Shown one piece after another: positions 5,806-7,668 of a stretch of DNA of 7,668 bases. Under the pieces are notes generated by a model, which was given only the letters and a program-made list of their open reading frames with translations, searched no databases and had not been told where the DNA came from. The DNA is taken from contig CALDZQ010000248.1 in the NCBI GenBank assembly GCA_937944035.1, positions 1 through 7,668 on the forward strand, written 5' to 3'. The translations under genes were made by a program, and so were the position numbers. Numbering within the stretch: the first letter of the stretch is position 1; every line of letters starts with the position of its first letter. The stretch is from an uncultured Neomegalonema sp. Lineage in GTDB: Bacteria > Pseudomonadota > Alphaproteobacteria > Rhodobacterales > Rhodobacteraceae.

Positions 5806-5982
5806 TTACGCGCGTCTGCCGAACCCGCGTTTGACAGGGGCGGCGGCTTTGCGCTCGTTCCGCTCGGCGACTTTATCATCGGCCGCGCGGGCTTGTGTGA
5901 TCTTCTCCAAGGCTTTGTCTTGCATCTTCTTCTTGTGCGCATCGACTTCATCGCGCCAAGCGACGTTTTTCTTGAGTGCCAT
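5806..5982 (-). CDS. Small highly charged protein, 58 residues, unknown function
   Basis: An ATG at 5982 opens a 58-codon frame ending in TAA. The product begins MALKKNVAWRDEVDAHKKKM and continues with dense Lys, Arg, Glu and Asp and many Ala, then a basic tail ending KRGFGRRA. Residues about 8-48 look like one long charged helix. There is no signal peptide or membrane segment, so it is probably cytoplasmic. GAGGT lies 7 nt upstream of the ATG, a good ribosome site, and supports this frame over the other open minus-strand frame across the same DNA (5727-5951). Upstream is the 145-bp inverted-end element and then the phosphatase gene, in the same direction. Similar short charged proteins occur in Rhodobacteraceae without a known role; I cannot name one. 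Confidence 0.65.
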   Translation of the reverse strand: MALKKNVAWRDEVDAHKKKMQDKALEKITQARAADDKVAERNERKAAAPVKRGFGRRA

Positions 5983-6007
5983 CTGACATACCTCGCGGGT
6001 TGAACGG

Positions 6008-6152
6008 ATTTAGAGCGGTTTTGTGAAAACCGTGTGAAAGCGTACTTGCATCGTTGTGCGTAATTCTTGAATCACGCACAACGCTGTCGTCTTTTGTGTG
6101 TTCGCGTTTTCCGAGTCGGGCAATGACCCATGCCCTTGAAATCGCTCTAAAT
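6008..6152. mobile_element. 145-bp element with inverted ends (MITE-like, unclassified)
   Basis: The left end reads ATTTAGAGCGGTTT (6008-6021) and the right end, on the other strand, ATTTAGAGCGATTT (6152-6139): 13 of 14 bases match. Inside are a CGGTTTT-GTG-AAAACCG hairpin (6016-6032), a 32-bp near-perfect palindrome (6052-6083) and a GGGCA/TGCCC hairpin (6118-6135). The right end shares the core TAGAGCGATTTC with the single-hairpin repeats at 1320 and 6940 (TAGGGCGATTTC). It lies between the phosphatase gene and the 58-residue gene, and its right end contains the phosphatase stop codon. No open frame of its own is convincing. It could be a non-autonomous mobile element or a composite of palindromic repeats; no flanking target duplication is obvious. 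Confidence 0.6.
6052..6083. repeat. 32-bp palindrome inside the inverted-end element
   Basis: CGTTGTGCGT (6052-6061) and ACGCACAACG (6074-6083) are perfect 10-bp arms. The 12-nt centre continues the symmetry: ATTC (6063-6066) and GAAT (6069-6072) around TT, with only an A-C pair breaking it. No T-run follows at once on either strand. On the minus strand it lies between the phosphatase stop and the 58-residue gene, where it might attenuate read-through. Confidence 0.75.
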
Positions 6153-6932
6153 GCTGACCGTCAGAAACTTGCATCCGCTGCTGTCAATCCGTGCTGCCGT
6201 GAGAACCCCGCTGTCATACGCACCCGTGTCTATGGCGATGCGATTGCGGACGATCTTTGCCTTCTCGACAATCGTGTGACCATGCACCACCCACACGCCC
6301 TCCGGCCCGCCGCTGCGCAAAAACTCGGCGTCGCCCCACAGCAGCATGTCCCCCGATTGCTCATCAACCGGCATATGCGCCGACATCGCGGCATGGCAGA
6401 AGGCGACATTGCCGACCTGATGCCACAGCTTCAGGCCGTCGCGCAAAAACCCCTCGCCCGGCCCCAGCGCGCCCGACAGCGCACCGGCGCAAGCCTTCAA
6501 GTCCCGATCCGTGGCGGAGGGCAAGGGCGCGGTCAGGCCAAAACTGCGCAACGTCTGCATCCCGCCCATCATCAGCCAATTACGCCCTGATCCGGGATCA
6601 TCCAAAAAATCAAGCATAGCGCGCTCGTGGTTCCCCATCAGGAAAACCGGCGCAAAATGCGGATCAAGGCTTACCGTGCGCAGCGCTTTGAGCACTTTCG
6701 CACTGTCGGGGCCGCGATCGATATAATCCCCCGCAAACACGATATTCAGCGGTCCGGCGACCCGTGATTGCATCGCGTCTTTGCCGATTCGCCTCAAAAT
6801 GGCGCAGAGCAGGTCATAGCACCCGTGCAAATCGCCCACCGCATACACCGTACCGGACAGATCGAATCGCTCAGGCGGCGGCGAAGCGACATTACGAAAT
6901 CCGCGAACCAGATTGAGGTTTAGCATTCGCAT
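6147..6932 (-). CDS. Metallophosphatase of the PPP (serine/threonine phosphatase-like) family
   Basis: A 261-residue calcineurin-type phosphoesterase with all core metal-binding motifs: GDLHG (33-37), GDYIDRG (68-74), GNHE (100-103), a later His in CHAAMSAH (His180) and GHT (218-220), with DTGA (235-238) closing the fold. These bind two metal ions and hydrolyse phosphoesters. Bacterial members act on phosphoproteins or on small substrates such as diadenosine tetraphosphate, so the substrate cannot be read from sequence. There is no signal peptide, so it is probably cytoplasmic. Start at ATG 6932, with AGAGGTG 4 nt upstream; an in-frame ATG at 6926 is an alternative. The ribosome site overlaps the end of repeat copy 2, and the stop codon (6149-6147) lies in the end of the 145-bp element. 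The catalytic set is complete, so the enzyme should be active. Confidence 0.93.
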   Translation of the reverse strand: MRMLNLNLVRGFRNVASPPPERFDLSGTVYAVGDLHGCYDLLCAILRRIGKDAMQSRVAGPLNIVFAGDYIDRGPDSAKVLKALRTVSLDPHFAPVFLMGNHERAMLDFLDDPGSGRNWLMMGGMQTLRSFGLTAPLPSATDRDLKACAGALSGALGPGEGFLRDGLKLWHQVGNVAFCHAAMSAHMPVDEQSGDMLLWGDAEFLRSGGPEGVWVVHGHTIVEKAKIVRNRIAIDTGAYDSGVLTAARIDSSGCKFLTVSI

Positions 6933-6939
6933 AAAACAC

Positions 6940-7010
6940 CTCTAGGGCGATTTCGAGCGAAGCGGATCACCTCAAAACCCGAAAATCGTGCCAAAACAAA
7001 AAGATAGAGC
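6940..7010 (-). repeat. Dispersed palindromic repeat, copy 2 (phosphatase leader)
   Basis: The plus strand reads CTCTAGGGCGATTTCGAGCG at the left and ends in GATAGAGC at the right; CTCTA and TAGAG are inverted ends, and CGATTTCG pairs with CGAAAATCG further inside. The first 16 bases from 6942 equal those of copy 1 at 1320, and both copies lie in the same orientation relative to the start codon they precede. It ends 7 nt before the phosphatase ATG. Sequence style and AT-rich tail (CCAAAACAAAAA) resemble intergenic palindromes seen in Rhizobiales and other Alphaproteobacteria. Confidence 0.75.
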
Positions 7011-7278
7011 ATGTGCAATGACCCGCCGATCACTGAAAATACCCTTGCGCCGCATGATAACCACAAACCAAACATACAGAAAACGCGAAGTCCCGATCTG
7101 TGTCTCCTGTAATGACATGGAAAGTATTGGCTATCGGTCAAGACACCATTAAGCTTGCGGTGGAATGGCTTAAATTATGCTTTCAACGGACAGTACGATA
7201 ATGCGTTACATCCGTGCAGTGCGTGAGAATACCCGTATCGGCCTTCGGTGCTGATGCCTCAATACAAGGTTTAAAACA
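7011..7278. other. Divergent intergenic region between phosphatase and lipoprotein genes
   Basis: With repeat copy 2, 346 bases separate two divergent genes. For the phosphatase, TTGACC with TGTCAT 18 nt further on the minus strand (about 7140-7111) is a weak promoter candidate. For the lipoprotein gene, GATAAT at 7197-7202 could be a -10 but lacks a good -35. A minus-strand frame across 6920-7141 has no ribosome site and runs through the repeat, so I do not call it a gene. I see no tRNA, riboswitch or terminator here. Confidence 0.4.
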
Positions 7279-7668
7279 GTGGCTCAGTTGGATATGTTCA
7301 TCGAAAAGGCGTCGTCCGGACCCACCCCTCTCAACCGCATGGCAAGGCGTCTCGGCCTCGGCCTGTTGGCCGGAACAATGCTGAGCGGGTGCGGGGCGGT
7401 TTATTACCCGGTCTACGCGCCCTCCGATATATCGCTGCTTATCCGCGATGACGAGCGCTCGCCCTACGAAACCCAGATCGTTAATCTGACCATAACGTCA
7501 GCGCAGGAGGCCAATGCCCGATGGCCGTATCAGCCGCGCCCGATCCCATCCGCCCTGCGCGGGGACGCAACGCCGCTGAACGCGTATACCCCCACGAAAC
7601 TGGCGCAAGTGACCGGACCTGTCGATGCGCGCGCAACAACGCAGTCTAACAACGTCCGCTCCGTGGTC
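7279..7668 (+). CDS. Probable polysaccharide export lipoprotein, N-terminal part (cut by window)
   Basis: A 130-codon open frame runs off the right edge. It carries a lipoprotein signal: Arg-Arg, a hydrophobic core LGLGLLAGTM, then the lipobox LSGC with Cys at 7390-7392. The mature part contains IVNLTITSAQEANARWPYQP followed by RPIPSAL, which resembles the pattern (V-x-LT ... AN ... Y-x-P-x-LP) ahead of the export domain in Wza-like outer-membrane polysaccharide exporters of Rhodobacteraceae. The export and SLBB domains themselves would lie outside the window, so this is a probable call. Start: GTG 7279 has AAGG 9 nt upstream; ATG 7294 and ATG 7339 are in-frame alternatives, the last giving the most compact signal peptide but without a ribosome site. 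An in-frame TGA at 7252 limits the frame. Confidence 0.65.
   Translation, partial: MAQLDMFIEKASSGPTPLNRMARRLGLGLLAGTMLSGCGAVYYPVYAPSDISLLIRDDERSPYETQIVNLTITSAQEANARWPYQPRPIPSALRGDATPLNAYTPTKLAQVTGPVDARATTQSNNVRSVV

Noticed and set aside
5577..5834. Plus-strand frame of 85 codons beginning MVELVDAADSKSAGG
   Set aside because: Its N-terminus is the translation of tRNA-Leu, a well-known false protein, and the rest runs through the tandem hairpin repeats.
5727..5951. Minus-strand frame of 74 codons over the 58-residue gene
   Set aside because: It runs through the tandem hairpins, has odd composition, and lacks the GAGGT ribosome site that the chosen frame has.
6054..6590. Plus-strand frame of 178 codons opposite the phosphatase
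   Set aside because: It starts inside the palindromic element and lies antisense to a gene with complete catalytic motifs.
6920..7141. Minus-strand frame of 73 codons with hydrophobic stretches
   Set aside because: No ribosome site, crosses repeat copy 2 and overlaps the phosphatase start in another frame.
1..7668. CRISPR array, IS transposase or phage genes
   Set aside because: No regularly spaced direct repeats and no transposase, integrase or phage protein in any frame I examined.

Overview
The window is a gene-dense piece of chromosome from an alphaproteobacterium, most likely Rhodobacteraceae or a close relative. The clues are the MetK and AhcY sequence type, an rpmI-rplT pair with no infC directly in front of it, a stand-alone secreted DUF1194 (von Willebrand A-like) protein, and the start of a polysaccharide-export lipoprotein of a form common in that group. 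Most genes have high GC and strong Shine-Dalgarno sites. No phage, IS element or CRISPR array is visible.

Layout, left to right. (1) 1-3019: a minus-strand block for the S-adenosylmethionine cycle, with ahcY (SAH hydrolase) followed by metK (SAM synthetase). Each has its own factor-independent terminator, and a possible 7-codon gene start lies beyond metK at the left edge. (2) 3020-3703: a minus-strand gene for an unrecognised 227-residue protein, with a good promoter and an unusually low GC content in its middle. (3) 3889-4639: a plus-strand ribosomal operon, rpmI-rplT, with a promoter, a structured leader holding a 13-codon ORF, and a textbook terminator. (4) 4710-5438: a plus-strand exported DUF1194 protein. 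(5) 5526-5745: a promoter, tRNA-Leu(CAA) and two tandem 42-bp hairpin repeats. (6) 5806-6932: a minus-strand 58-residue charged protein and a PPP-family metallophosphatase, separated by a 145-bp element with inverted ends. (7) 7279-7668: the 5' part of a plus-strand lipoprotein gene, probably a Wza-type polysaccharide export protein, running off the window.

How the genes relate: AhcY and MetK work in one pathway. MetK makes SAM, methyltransferases turn it into SAH, and AhcY removes the inhibitory SAH. L35 and L20 are early 50S assembly proteins. The other genes appear to be single transcription units without an obvious shared pathway.

The most unusual structure is a family of short dispersed repeats sharing the core TAGRGCGATTTC. 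Two copies sit in the same orientation in front of metK and the phosphatase gene. A third, larger element with inverted ends forms the 3' end of the phosphatase gene. One copy supplies the phosphatase gene's likely ribosome-binding site and another supplies its stop codon. No complete new defence or mobile system is visible.
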